From Pseudomonas fluorescens (GTDB lineage Bacteria > Pseudomonadota > Gammaproteobacteria > Pseudomonadales > Pseudomonadaceae), in contig NZ_LT907842.1 in assembly GCF_900215245.1 (NCBI RefSeq), positions 4,154,001 to 4,218,000 of the forward strand: a stretch of 64,000 bases of DNA, read 5' to 3'. How positions within the stretch are numbered: position 1 is the first letter of the stretch; every line of letters begins with the position of its first letter. The translations under genes and the position numbers were made by a program. Of the stretch, positions 44,153-52,740 are shown one piece after another. Under the pieces are notes generated by a model. It was not told the DNA's origin and did not search any database. It worked only from the letters and a program-made list of their open reading frames with translations.

Positions 44153-46663
44153 TCAGCCTTCGCGCAGCACGGTCAGCGGGCTGGCATTCAGTGCGCGGCG
44201 CGTACCAAATACGCCGGCACCGCCGATCAGCACGGCACCGATCACGGGCAGCACGAGCAACCACGCATGTGGATGCCAGGCCAGGTCGAAAGCGTAGCGG
44301 TACAGCACCCAGGTGACGAGTTCCGTGCCGAGTGCCGCCAGCAGGCCGCTGACCGCGCCGAGCAAGCCGAACTCGATCCGCCGAGCCTTGACCAGCAACG
44401 TGCGCTCGGCACCCAGTGCACGCAACAGCGCACCTTGGCGAATGCGCTCATCCAGCGTGGCCTGCAGGCCCGAAAACAACACGGCCATGCCCGCCGCCAA
44501 CACAAACAGCAATACGTACTCTACCGCCAGGGTCACTTGGGCAAGAATGCTGCGCAACTGCTCCAGCAAGGCTTCGACCTGCAATATCGTGACTGCCGGG
44601 AATGCTCGGGACAGGTCGACGATCTGCTGGTCATGCCCAGGCGCCAGGTAGAAGCTGGTCAGGTAGGTGGCGGGCAGGTCTTTCAGCGTGCCCGGTTGGA
44701 AGATCATGAAGAAGTTGGGCTGGAAGTTATCCCAGTTAATGGTCCGCAGGCTGGTGACCCGCGCTTCGCGATTCTCCCCACCGATGGTGAACACCAAGTG
44801 ATCGTCCAGCTTGAGCTTCAGGCTTTCGGCGACCTTGGCTTCTACCGACACGCCAGGGATGCCATCGCCCGGTTGCTGCGACCACCAGGAACCTGTGGTC
44901 AGCACGTTGCCCGGCGGCAGGTCGGCCGCCCAGGTCAGGCTCAAGTCACGCTGTACGGCACGGTCCCCGCTGGAGTCTTTGCTGACGATTTGCTGCACCG
45001 CTTCGCCATTGATGCTGATCAACCGGCCCGGCACCACCGGATACAGCGGCGCTGCTTGCGCCTGCAGGTCCAGCAGGCGGGCGCCAAAGGCGTCCTTGTC
45101 GGCCGGCAGGATATTCAGGGCGAAATAGTTGGGGGCGTCCTTGGGCAACTGGTTTTGCCACGTGTCGAGCAGTTCGCCGCGCAGCAGGGCGATCAGGCCC
45201 ATGGACAACAGGATCAGGCCAAACGCCAGGGACTGACCGGCTGCCGCCAGTGGGTGACGCAGCAATTGGCCCAGGCCCAGGCGCCAGGGCAGGGAGGCGC
45301 GCGCCAATAGCCGTCGCAAGCTTTGCAGCAACAACAAGAGCAGGCCGCCGAGGATCAGCGCTGCCATTACGCCGCCGCCCAGTAATGCGAAGGTCAGCAC
45401 CAGATCGAGGCTCAGGCGCCACATGATCAGGCCAAGGGCGAACAGTGCGGCGCCGTACACCATCCAGGTACTGGAAGGGATCGGCAGCATGTCACGGCGC
45501 AATACCCGCAGCGGTGGCACGCGGCCCAGCGCCGCCAACGGCGGCAGGGCGAAGCCGGCGAGGGCAACCAGCCCGGTGCCGATACCTGCAACTGCCGGCA
45601 GCAACCCGCCGGGCGGCACGTCGGCCGGCAACAGGTCGTGCAGGAAATAGAACAGACCAAATTGCGCCAGCCATCCGAGCACGGCACCGGTCAGGCTCGC
45701 CAACAGGCCCAGCACGCCCAGTTGCAGGCTGAACAATACCATCGCTTCACGGCGTGACAACCCGAGGCAGCGCAGCAGGGCACTGGCGTCGAAACGTCGG
45801 CTGGCAAACCGGTTGGCCGACAGCGCCACGGCTACGCCGGCAAGCAACACCGCCACCAGGCTGGCCATGTTCAAGTAACGTTCGGCCTTGCCCAGGGCGC
45901 CGCCGATCTGCTGGTTGCCGTCTCGCGAATCCTGCAGGCGCTGGTTGGCGGCAAGGCCTGGCTTGACCAGGGCGCGATAGGTTTGCAGCGCTGTGCTGCC
46001 TTGGGGCGCACGCCACAGTTCGCGATAGCTGACGCGGCTGCCGGGCTGCACTACACCGGTTGCGTCCAGGTCCGAAAGGTTGATCATCACCCGAGGCGTG
46101 AGGCTGTAGAAGTTGCCGGCGCGGTCGGGTTCATAGGTCAGGATGCGAGCCAGTCGCAGGCTTTTCATACCGACGTCGATGCTGTCGCCGACCTTCAGGT
46201 TCAGCGCCGTCAACAGGCGAGCTTCCACCCAGGCTTCGCCGGGTTTCGGGCCGCCGCCCGGGGTTTCGGCACCGAATGGCTCTGCCGCGCTTTTCAGTTC
46301 GCCACGCAACGGGTACTGCTCGTTGACCGCCTTGATACTGGAGAGCTGGATGCCGTTATCCGTGGCGATAACGCTGGAGAATTCCACGATGCGCGCGTGA
46401 TCGAGGCCCAGCTCGGTCCCGGATCTGATTTGTTCGGGACGCGCCGGCGAGCTGCCTTCGAGCACCAGGTCGGCACCGAGGAACTCGGTGGCACGCAACA
46501 GCATGGCGCCGTTCAGACGTGCACCGAAGTAGCCGATGGCAGTGCTGGCTGTCACCGCCACCAGCAGGGCGAAAAACAACACGCGCAATTCACCGGCGCG
46601 GGCGTCGCGCAGTAATTGGCGCATGGCAAGGCTGAACAGGCGCAACAGCGGCATACGTGCCAT
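44153..46663 (-). CDS. FtsX-like ABC transporter permease (YbbP type)
   Basis: 836 residues with about 10 membrane helices and two large periplasmic regions, the layout of YbbP in E. coli. Helices cluster near the start, at about residues 260-480 (with [19 protein letters not shown], a MacB-like coupling motif) and near the end, where [19 protein letters not shown] repeats the coupling motif. ATG 46663 overlaps the ATPase stop (TGATG). The ATPase and tesA arrangement around it is the same as E. coli ybbP-ybbA-tesA. Substrate unknown, proposed in other species to be lipophilic. Confidence 0.88.
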   Translation of the reverse strand: MARMPLLRLFSLAMRQLLRDARAGELRVLFFALLVAVTASTAIGYFGARLNGAMLLRATEFLGADLVLEGSSPARPEQIRSGTELGLDHARIVEFSSVIATDNGIQLSSIKAVNEQYPLRGELKSAAEPFGAETPGGGPKPGEAWVEARLLTALNLKVGDSIDVGMKSLRLARILTYEPDRAGNFYSLTPRVMINLSDLDATGVVQPGSRVSYRELWRAPQGSTALQTYRALVKPGLAANQRLQDSRDGNQQIGGALGKAERYLNMASLVAVLLAGVAVALSANRFASRRFDASALLRCLGLSRREAMVLFSLQLGVLGLLASLTGAVLGWLAQFGLFYFLHDLLPADVPPGGLLPAVAGIGTGLVALAGFALPPLAALGRVPPLRVLRRDMLPIPSSTWMVYGAALFALGLIMWRLSLDLVLTFALLGGGVMAALILGGLLLLLLQSLRRLLARASLPWRLGLGQLLRHPLAAAGQSLAFGLILLSMGLIALLRGELLDTWQNQLPKDAPNYFALNILPADKDAFGARLLDLQAQAAPLYPVVPGRLISINGEAVQQIVSKDSSGDRAVQRDLSLTWAADLPPGNVLTTGSWWSQQPGDGIPGVSVEAKVAESLKLKLDDHLVFTIGGENREARVTSLRTINWDNFQPNFFMIFQPGTLKDLPATYLTSFYLAPGHDQQIVDLSRAFPAVTILQVEALLEQLRSILAQVTLAVEYVLLFVLAAGMAVLFSGLQATLDERIRQGALLRALGAERTLLVKARRIEFGLLGAVSGLLAALGTELVTWVLYRYAFDLAWHPHAWLLVLPVIGAVLIGGAGVFGTRRALNASPLTVLREG

Positions 46664-47346
46664 CAAGGCTCCAGGGGCGCGACCATCAGGCCGGCTTCAA
46701 GGCGGATCAGGCGTCGGCAACGGTGGGCCAGGCGCTCGTCGTGGGTGACCAGCACCAGGGTCGTGCCGCTCTCTTTATTGAGCTCGAACAGCAGGTCGCT
46801 GATGCGCTCGCCGGTGTGGCTGTCGAGGTTGCCGGTAGGCTCATCGGCAAACAGCACATCCGGCTCGGCGGCAAAGGCCCGGGCGATGGCGACACGCTGC
46901 TGCTCGCCACCGGAAAGCTGGCGGGGCGAGTGGGTCAGCCGTTGGCCCAGGCCGACGCGCTCCAGCAGGTACCTGGCGCGTTCGCGGGCGTCTTTGCGAC
47001 CGTCGAGTTCCAGCGGCAGCATGACGTTTTCCAGGGCGTTGAGGCTGTCGAGCAATTGAAACGATTGAAAAACAAAACCCACGTGCTCGGCACGAATGCG
47101 CGCGCGCTGGTCTTCGTCGAGGGTGCTCAAGGCTTGGCCGGCGAGGGTGACTTCACCGCTGCTGGGCAGGTCGAGGCCAGCCAGCAGGCCGAGGAGGGTG
47201 GATTTGCCGGAACCGGAACTGCCGACGATCGCCAGGCTATCGCCCTTGTTCAGTTCCAGGCTCAGTTCGTGCAGGATAGTCAGTTCACCTTCCGCGCTGG
47301 GAACCACTTTGCTAAGGTTTCGCGCGGTGAGAATGCTTGCGCCCAT
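46663..47346 (-). CDS. ABC transporter ATP-binding protein (YbbA/LolD type)
   Basis: 227 residues. Walker [11 protein letters not shown]-loop FVFQSFQLL, signature [14 protein letters not shown] and Walker [13 protein letters not shown] are complete, and the D/H regions [15 protein letters not shown] follow; FQ(S)[16 protein letters not shown] is characteristic of the LolD/YbbA/MacB group. Start at 47346, ten bases from the divergent tesA start. It is translationally coupled to the permease. Confidence 0.95.
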   Translation of the reverse strand: MGASILTARNLSKVVPSAEGELTILHELSLELNKGDSLAIVGSSGSGKSTLLGLLAGLDLPSSGEVTLAGQALSTLDEDQRARIRAEHVGFVFQSFQLLDSLNALENVMLPLELDGRKDARERARYLLERVGLGQRLTHSPRQLSGGEQQRVAIARAFAAEPDVLFADEPTGNLDSHTGERISDLLFELNKESGTTLVLVTHDERLAHRCRRLIRLEAGLMVAPLEP

Positions 47347-47356
47347 GGAGAATCCG

Positions 47357-47962
47357 ATGCGAATGTGGTTTTTGAGTGCTGGCCTGGCCTTGATGTGCAT
47401 GGCCCAGAACGCAGCGGCGGGTACAGTCCTGATCGTTGGGGATAGTATCAGTGCCGGTTTCGGACTGGATACCAGCAAAGGCTGGGTAGCGTTGTTGGGA
47501 CAACGGCTCAAGCGCGAAGGTTTCGACGATAAAGTGGTCAACGCCTCCATCAGTGGCGACACCAGTGCCGGAGGCCTGGCGCGGCTGCCGGCGGCGCTTG
47601 CAGAGCATAAGCCAGACGTCGTGATCCTTGAGTTGGGCGGCAATGACGGTCTGCGCGGCCAGCCGCCAGCGCAATTGAAACAAAATCTTGCGTCGATGAT
47701 TGACCAGTCCAAGGCCGGTGGTGCCAAGGTGCTGCTGTTGGGCATGCAGTTGCCACCTAATTACGGGCCGAAATACACCACGGCCTTTGCCGAGGTGTAC
47801 GGGGCCTTGGCCAAGGAGAAAAGTGTCCCGTTGGTGCCGTTTTTCCTCGAAGGCGTTGGTGGCCACCCGGAACTGATGCAGGCCGATCAGCTCCACCCGG
47901 CAGTCGGCGCCCAGGGCAAGTTACTGGAAAATGTCTGGCCGACGCTAAAACCGCTGCTATGA
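47357..47962 (+). CDS. tesA: multifunctional SGNH esterase/acyl-CoA thioesterase I
   Basis: 201 residues with a Sec signal peptide (1-22, after NAAA). SGNH hydrolase blocks are all present: VGDSISAGFGLD (nucleophile Ser in GDS), ISGDTSAGG (oxyanion Gly), LELGGNDGLRG (Asn) and a C-terminal LMQADQLHPAVGAQ with the Asp-x-x-His pair. The periplasmic enzyme cleaves acyl-CoA thioesters and esters in other species. GGAG six bases before ATG 47357 is part of the divergent ATPase gene's start, so the 5' regions overlap. Confidence 0.95.
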   Translation: MRMWFLSAGLALMCMAQNAAAGTVLIVGDSISAGFGLDTSKGWVALLGQRLKREGFDDKVVNASISGDTSAGGLARLPAALAEHKPDVVILELGGNDGLRGQPPAQLKQNLASMIDQSKAGGAKVLLLGMQLPPNYGPKYTTAFAEVYGALAKEKSVPLVPFFLEGVGGHPELMQADQLHPAVGAQGKLLENVWPTLKPLL

Positions 47963-48020
47963 CGCTTTTCTAGCGGCAGGCTTTCGGCTAAGGTGGCGCC
48001 CCCCCGATCTGGAGCCCCCG

Positions 48021-48311
48021 ATGTCGCGCCCTGCCTGGTCCCTGTTCAACTACCAACTGATCGAGCCTGACGAGCAGCTGGATCTGTTCGCCTGCCAGGA
48101 AGTCCGGGTGCATCTGGTGGCGCGTCAACTGGAGTTGGGCGGCTCGATCGACCGCACGCTCTGCGGCACTTTATTGCCGGCGCAACCACGCTGGTCGGCG
48201 GTGGATCGTTCGATCTTTCAGGACCAGCGGTTGTGCCCGTTGTGCCGGGCGATTCTCGAATCGCAAAAGCGCGGCACGCCGCTGATCTGGCCGGAACTGC
48301 GCTTCGAATAG
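48021..48311 (+). CDS. conserved hypothetical protein with Cys pair
   Basis: 96 residues, no signal peptide. The centre has DRTLCGTLLP and the C-terminal third DQRLCPLCRAILESQKRG, where CPLC looks like a half zinc-knuckle with the earlier Cys. No recognised domain. GGAG precedes the ATG. It sits between tesA and the L,D-transpeptidase gene in the same direction. Confidence 0.75.
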   Translation: MSRPAWSLFNYQLIEPDEQLDLFACQEVRVHLVARQLELGGSIDRTLCGTLLPAQPRWSAVDRSIFQDQRLCPLCRAILESQKRGTPLIWPELRFE

Positions 48312-48395
48312 CAACGGCGCGGACAGATGCTTGCAGCGCGCTTCACGTATACAATCAATTTTTTCCTACCCGTCGTTCTGCGAAGGATTTTCCGG

Positions 48396-49367
48396 ATGTT
48401 GTCGCGCCTTTCCGTCGTTACCTGCTGCCTGTCTCTCGCTGCTCTGTGTGCGGCCGGTTCGGCGTCAGCTTTGCAGTTGCCCTTGCCACCGCCGGGTGAA
48501 GACATCGTTGGTCAGGTCCAGGTGATCAAGGCCAAGTACGAAGACACCTTTGCCGACCTGGGTACCACCTATGACCTGGGCTACTCGGAAATGGTCGCGG
48601 CCAACCCGGGTGTCGATGCCTGGTTGCCTGGCGCGGGCACCGAAATTGTGCTGCCCACGCGTTTCATCCTGCCGCCCGGGCCCCGTGAAGGCATTGTGAT
48701 CAACCTTGCTGAATACCGGCTCTATTACTACCCCAAGGGCCAGAATGTGGTTTACACGTTCCCGCTGGGGATTGGCCGCGAGGGCTGGGGTTCACCCGTC
48801 GCCCACACCACCATCACGGGCAAGATCCCCAACCCGACCTGGACGCCACCCGCCTCGATCAAGGCCGAGCATGCCGCCAACGGTGATCCGCTGCCTAACG
48901 TGGTGCCGGCCGGTCCGGATAACCCGCTGGGGCCGTTCAAGTTCACATTGGGCACGCCGGGCTATTTGATCCACGGCTCCAACATGAAATTTGGTATCGG
49001 CACGCGTACAAGCCACGGCTGCTTCCGCATGTTCAACAACAACGTGCTGGAGATGGCGAGCATGGTGCCGGTGGGCACGTCGGTGCGCATCATCAGCGAT
49101 GCCTACAAGTTCGGCACCAGCGGCGGCAAGGTCTACCTGGAAGCGCATACGCCGTTGAATGATGACGGCACACCGTCGGTCGTCGACAAGCACACCGCGG
49201 TGATCAACGCCTTGCTCAAACGCGAAGACCTGGCCAATAACCTGCGGGTCAATTGGGATCAGGTGCGTGACGTGGTGGCGGCGGAAGACGGTTTGCCAAC
49301 CGAAATTGGCGTACCGGGCGGCAACGCACCCGTGGTGTCGAGTACCCCGGTCGACCTGCAGCAATAA
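48396..49367 (+). CDS. L,D-transpeptidase (ErfK/YbiS/YcfS type)
   Basis: 323 residues. A signal peptide (about 1-24, after ASA; SALQLPLPPPG) precedes a LysM-like stretch (YDLGYSEMVAANPGVDAWLPGAG, in parts) and the YkuD catalytic domain (about 100-245) with VINLAEYRLYYYP, GPFKFTL, YLIHGS and the active-site SHGCFRMFN with nucleophilic Cys. It cross-links peptidoglycan or attaches a Braun-type lipoprotein to meso-diaminopimelate. oprI, with a C-terminal Lys, lies convergent next to it. AAGGA precedes ATG 48396. Confidence 0.93.
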   Translation: MLSRLSVVTCCLSLAALCAAGSASALQLPLPPPGEDIVGQVQVIKAKYEDTFADLGTTYDLGYSEMVAANPGVDAWLPGAGTEIVLPTRFILPPGPREGIVINLAEYRLYYYPKGQNVVYTFPLGIGREGWGSPVAHTTITGKIPNPTWTPPASIKAEHAANGDPLPNVVPAGPDNPLGPFKFTLGTPGYLIHGSNMKFGIGTRTSHGCFRMFNNNVLEMASMVPVGTSVRIISDAYKFGTSGGKVYLEAHTPLNDDGTPSVVDKHTAVINALLKREDLANNLRVNWDQVRDVVAAEDGLPTEIGVPGGNAPVVSSTPVDLQQ

Positions 49368-49383
49368 GCGCGCTCGATCAAAC

Positions 49384-49417
49384 GCCCGCCCTGGCCTTGC
49401 GCTGCGGCGGGCTTTTT
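49384..49417 (+). terminator. terminator of the L,D-transpeptidase gene
   Basis: GCCCGCC (49384-49390) pairs with GGCGGGC (49406-49412) and is followed by TTTTT. Confidence 0.87.
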
Positions 49418-49451
49418 ATTGCGCGCGATTCAGGGCTGAATCCCGGGCAAT

Positions 49452-49482
49452 AAAAAAGCCGATCCAAGAATGGATCGGCTTG
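49452..49482 (-). terminator. terminator of oprI
   Basis: On the complement strand AAGCCGATCC pairs with GGATCGGCTT (49457-49466 and 49472-49481) around six bases, followed by a T-run (the A-run at 49452-49457). It closes oprI. Confidence 0.9.
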
Positions 49483-49502
49483 ATAACAACCCCGAAGGAT
49501 TA

Positions 49503-49754
49503 TTACTTGCGGCTTGCTTTTTCAAGCATGCGCAGAGCGCGCTCGTTAGCTTCGTCAGCAGTCTGTTGTGCTTTTTGAGCAGCAGCCAGAGCTTCATCAG
49601 CTTTACGGTAGGCTTCGTCTGCACGAGCCTGGGAGCGAGCTGCTGCGTCTTCAGTTGCAGTCAGACGAGCTTCGGTTTCTTTGGAGACGCTGCTGCAACC
49701 GGTAGCCAGAACTGCGGCCAGAGCCAGAGCAGAGAATTTCAGAACGTTGTTCAT
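49503..49754 (-). CDS. oprI: major outer membrane lipoprotein OprI (Braun-type)
   Basis: 83 residues, the length of P. aeruginosa OprI. Signal peptide [20 protein letters not shown] with lipobox ATGC (lipidated Cys20), then the heptad-repeat coiled coil ([20 protein letters not shown] and on, Ala-rich) that trimerises, ending LEKASRK, whose C-terminal Lys is the residue joined to peptidoglycan in Braun lipoprotein. AAGGGGAA before the ATG is a strong ribosome binding site, fitting high expression. Codons are the optimal ones. Start is 49754; upstream codons are not needed. Confidence 0.97.
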   Translation of the reverse strand: MNNVLKFSALALAAVLATGCSSVSKETEARLTATEDAAARSQARADEAYRKADEALAAAQKAQQTADEANERALRMLEKASRK

Positions 49755-50366
49755 CGTGTTCCCCTTCAAGGACTTTCTATTAAATGGCTACTTTCTCAGA
49801 GTGAGCTGATAGCCGGCGTACATACTACTCATTACTTGTAGTAAGTAAACTGACGTAGCGCAAGAAGCAAAAAAAATTCTTGCGCCGAATCTATTTTGGC
49901 TAATCTTTTGGGGGTTTGTATAAAAACTATCCAGAAAATTTCATATCAGTGGGAACTGGATCCAAGCTGAAAGGTCCGGCCCGCATGTGTCGGGCCTGCC
50001 CGACAGATGAAGATTTATATATCGATGTTGACACTTTTTTTCTGGGCGCCTTTGCCTCACCCGGTATCTTTTGCGCATGTAGAGGTGACTTTAAGAGCGG
50101 CAGTTCGTCTCAAGCTTCAACTGCCGGCAATGTTCAGGCTATCGATCGCTGATTGATCGAGGCTCTTTCTGTAACCACCAGCGGCAGGGGATGACGCGTG
50201 CGCCTTGAGCTATTGCAGGATTGGTGCCTACTATTCTCTACGTGCTGGTTGTGAGCGCTATAGGTTTTCTCGTTGTCGAAACCGGCACGGGGTGGCGTAG
50301 ATGTTCCTTCGCCGGAAAAACATCGGTAAGGTAGGGGTCGACATTCAAGACCCGCGAGGAGTAGTG
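49755..50366. other. oprI upstream region and gene-free stretch
   Basis: About 610 bases without a convincing gene. It is AT-rich near oprI and holds an inverted repeat GCGCAAGAA (49858-49866) / TTCTTGCGC (49877-49885) with an A-rich loop, about 105-130 bases upstream of the oprI start. A second hairpin GGCCCG / CGGGCC lies near 49978-49996. The frame 49916-50152 has atypical composition and no ribosome binding site. Promoters of oprI and of the acetyltransferase gene must lie here; I cannot assign their boxes confidently. Confidence 0.6.
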
Positions 50367-50648
50367 ATGAGCGAGGCGTTGTCCATCCACCATGACCAGG
50401 CTGGTCATCAGTTCGAGACCAATGTGGACGGTCATCGTGCCTATCTGACCTACATGGACCTCGGGAAGCAGACCCTGGATATCTATCGTACCTTCGTGCC
50501 CAACGCACTGCGGGGCCGTGGCATTGCTGCTGCGCTGACCGAGGAAGCGTTGAAGTTCGCAGAAGAAGCCGGGTACACCGTGATCCCTTCGTGCTCTTAC
50601 GTAGAACGCTACATGGAGCGCCACCAGCGCCATGCCGCGAAGCTGTAA
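50367..50648 (+). CDS. small GNAT acetyltransferase (YjdJ-like, PF14542)
   Basis: 93 residues, the compact GNAT-fold type. It starts MSEALSIHHDQAGHQFET, has the acceptor-side YLTYMDLGKQTLDIYRTFVP (in parts), the acetyl-CoA loop LRGRGIAAALTEEALKFAEEAG and ends SYVERYMERH. Closest relatives are single-domain YidJ/YjdJ-type GNATs whose substrate is not known. CGAGGAGTAGTG before ATG 50367 is a strong ribosome binding site; the frame upstream is non-coding. Confidence 0.9.
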   Translation: MSEALSIHHDQAGHQFETNVDGHRAYLTYMDLGKQTLDIYRTFVPNALRGRGIAAALTEEALKFAEEAGYTVIPSCSYVERYMERHQRHAAKL

Positions 50649-50660
50649 CTGATCAGGCAC

Positions 50661-50699
50661 ACACAAAAACGCCGGGCTTAGCCCGGCGTTTTTGTGTGC
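50661..50699. terminator. bidirectional terminator (acetyltransferase / DAHP synthase)
   Basis: A long perfect palindrome: ACACAAAAACGCCGGGC (50661-50677) pairs with GCCCGGCGTTTTTGTGT around TTA. It serves both convergent genes. Confidence 0.93.
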
Positions 50700-50712
50700 G
50701 CAATTGTGCGGC

Positions 50713-51789
50713 TCAGGTGCGTTTGCGTTTAGGCAACACGTCCTTGAGCTTGGCGTGCATGCTGCGCAGGGTCGTTTCGGTGGCCGCCCAATCGATGCAG
50801 GCATCGGTGATCGACACGCCGTACTGCAAATCCGCCAGGTCTTTTGGAATTGCCTGGCAGCCCCAGTTCAAGTGGCTCTCGACCATCAAGCCGATAATCG
50901 ACTGGTTGCCTTCAAGAATCTGGTTGGCGACGTTTTCCATCACCAGCGGTTGCAGGGCCGGGTCCTTGTTGGAGTTGGCGTGGCTGCAGTCGACCATGAT
51001 GTTCGGCTTGATCTTGGCTTTGTTCAGAGCCTGTTCGCACAGTGCAACGCTGACCGAATCGTAGTTGGGCTTGCCGTTGCCACCGCGCAATACCACGTGG
51101 CCGTAGGCGTTGCCTTTGGTGGTGACGATCGACACGCCACCTTCCTGGTTGATCCCCAGGAAACGGTGCGGGCTGGACACCGATTGCAGCGCGTTGATCG
51201 CGACCGTCAGGCCGCCATCGGTGCCGTTCTTGAAGCCCACGGCCGAAGACAGGCCGGACGCCATTTCACGGTGGGTCTGGGATTCGGTGGTGCGCGCGCC
51301 GATGGCCGACCAACTGATCAGGTCCTGCAGGTATTGCGGGGAGATCGGGTCGAGGGCTTCGGTGGCGGTGGGCAGGCCCATTTCGGCCAGGTCCAGCAGC
51401 AACTGACGACCAATGTGCAAACCGTCCTGAATCTTGAACGAGTCGTCCAGGTACGGGTCGTTGATCAAGCCTTTCCAGCCGACGGTGGTCCGCGGTTTTT
51501 CGAAATAGACGCGCATCACCAGGTACAGGGTGTCGGACACTTCCGCCGCCAGTACCTTGAGCCGCTCGGCGTATTCGTGGGCAGCCTTGAGGTCGTGGAT
51601 CGAGCACGGCCCGATGACGACGAAGAGGCGGTGGTCGGTGCCGTCGAGAATGTCACGGATGACTTCGCGGCCCTTGGTGACGGTCTGCAGGGCAGCGTCG
51701 CTCAGAGGGATTTCGCGCTTGAGCTGATCGGGCGTGATCAGGGTCTCGTTGGATTCGACGTTTAGGTCATTGATCGGTAAATCAGCCAT
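50713..51789 (-). CDS. 3-deoxy-7-phosphoheptulonate (DAHP) synthase, class I
   Basis: Condenses phosphoenolpyruvate with erythrose 4-phosphate, the first step of the shikimate pathway. 358 residues match AroF/AroG/AroH length. Conserved sequence: LFVVIGPCSIHDLKAAHEYA (in parts), VMRVYFEKPRTTVGWKGLINDP, SWSAIGARTTESQTHRE, GNAYGHVVLRGG, IMVDCSHANSNKDP and VSITDACIDW. Metal ligands (Cys of GPCSI, His, Glu, Asp) are all present. Which effector inhibits it, Tyr, Phe or Trp, cannot be read; I leave the symbol blank. Start at 51789 (MADLPINDLN). Confidence 0.95.
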   Translation of the reverse strand: MADLPINDLNVESNETLITPDQLKREIPLSDAALQTVTKGREVIRDILDGTDHRLFVVIGPCSIHDLKAAHEYAERLKVLAAEVSDTLYLVMRVYFEKPRTTVGWKGLINDPYLDDSFKIQDGLHIGRQLLLDLAEMGLPTATEALDPISPQYLQDLISWSAIGARTTESQTHREMASGLSSAVGFKNGTDGGLTVAINALQSVSSPHRFLGINQEGGVSIVTTKGNAYGHVVLRGGNGKPNYDSVSVALCEQALNKAKIKPNIMVDCSHANSNKDPALQPLVMENVANQILEGNQSIIGLMVESHLNWGCQAIPKDLADLQYGVSITDACIDWAATETTLRSMHAKLKDVLPKRKRT

Positions 51790-51920
51790 CGTGTTACTCG
51801 TCAGGGTCACGGGTGCCGGCCGCCAGCCATCCCCGTGCGGCGGAGCACAGCATGATTTGAATGCAGGGGGGAGGAACCTTAGCGCGTAATACCGGCCCGC
51901 CACAATGGGCAAAGCCGGCT

Positions 51921-52355
51921 TTAATCCAGCACTGGCGCCACAAAAGCCGCGTGGGAGAACTCAACGGCATGGCGCGCGACCCACTCGCGGGCCATGGCTT
52001 CGAGCTGCGCAGGCGTTGGCTCGGCCTCTTCGTGCAGGCGGCAGTAGCGTTCCATCTGGCACACTTGCTCGCCCATTCGTGCTCCGAACAACGCGTGCTC
52101 ATCGGTAAAAGAGATGCCGACGCGATAGCCCTTTTCGACTTTGCGGCACCAGGCGACATAGCCCGGATAACGGGCGCTGGCACCCAGGGACGGGATGCAC
52201 AAATCAACGGCTGTGCCCTGGCGCAAGGCACGCGGGCAATTGCAGGCGACGCCGCCCAGGCCGATAGTGTGCAGGCGTTGCCGGGGAATGGCAGGGGAGG
52301 GACGTTGGATCAACTCGACAGCGACATCATCAGGGTGAGGTAAAAAACGACCCAT
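51921..52355 (-). CDS. PilZ-domain protein with degenerate c-di-GMP motif
   Basis: 144 residues. The first 90 residues form a PilZ fold (VELIQRP near residue 13, VDLCIPSLG, KVEKGYRVGISF), followed by an alpha-helical tail (MERYCRLHEEAEPTPAQLEAM and on). The usual RxxxR and (D/N)xSxxG motifs are only partly kept: PRQRLHTIGLGGVA lacks the Asp/Asn and Ser, so di-GMP binding may be weak or lost. The start ATG at 52355 (complement) overlaps by two bases the ATG of the thioredoxin-like gene on the other strand. Confidence 0.82.
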   Translation of the reverse strand: MGRFLPHPDDVAVELIQRPSPAIPRQRLHTIGLGGVACNCPRALRQGTAVDLCIPSLGASARYPGYVAWCRKVEKGYRVGISFTDEHALFGARMGEQVCQMERYCRLHEEAEPTPAQLEAMAREWVARHAVEFSHAAFVAPVLD

Positions 52356-52740
52356 GTACACGGACTCCGAGCGCCGTCCAGTTGACGGCAGTGGCAGCAG
52401 TATAGTGAAGGAACAGGAATTGACCGACCTGGATATTGACCAGCAATTGCTGGGATTGCCAGGTATTTCGCTTGTGGTGTTTACCAGCGTAGGGTGCTCC
52501 AGCTGCCGCTGGGCACGCCAGCAGTTGCCGAGTTGGACATTGCCGGTGGACCGCGTGTGCTGGGTCGATGCCGGGCACAATGGCGGAGCGGTCGAGCGCT
52601 ACCAGATCTTTCATTTGCCCGCGTTGTTCCTCGTGTGCGAGGGTCAATTTCTTGGGCAATTACAGTCACGCCTTACGAATAAAGACCTTACCGACGCGGT
52701 GAATCACGCACTCACCCGCACACCAGAGGATTTGCCATGA
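52354..52740 (+). CDS. thioredoxin-like protein with CSSC motif
   Basis: 128 residues if ATG 52354 is used; GTG 52405 would give 111 residues and start nearer the fold. The thioredoxin fold begins at about residue 38 (ISLVVFTSVGCSSCRWARQQ) with active-site pair Cys48/Cys51 (CSSC) and cis-Pro89 in IFHLPALFL. No signal peptide, so cytoplasmic. The stop overlaps the panE start (ATGA). It may reduce a target in the same transcription unit; no partner is seen. Confidence 0.82.
   Translation: MYTDSERRPVDGSGSSIVKEQELTDLDIDQQLLGLPGISLVVFTSVGCSSCRWARQQLPSWTLPVDRVCWVDAGHNGGAVERYQIFHLPALFLVCEGQFLGQLQSRLTNKDLTDAVNHALTRTPEDLP

Noticed and set aside
44114..45310. 398-codon plus-strand frame opposite the ABC permease
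   Set aside because: Gln-rich antisense translation, no domain, and it starts within the greB/permease hairpin.
49916..50152. Possible 78-residue gene upstream of the acetyltransferase
   Set aside because: Non-ATG start, no ribosome binding site, mixed codon use; more likely untranslated DNA.
50661..50699. Long palindrome considered as a mobile-element end
   Set aside because: Single copy, between convergent genes, with A- and T-runs: a bidirectional terminator.
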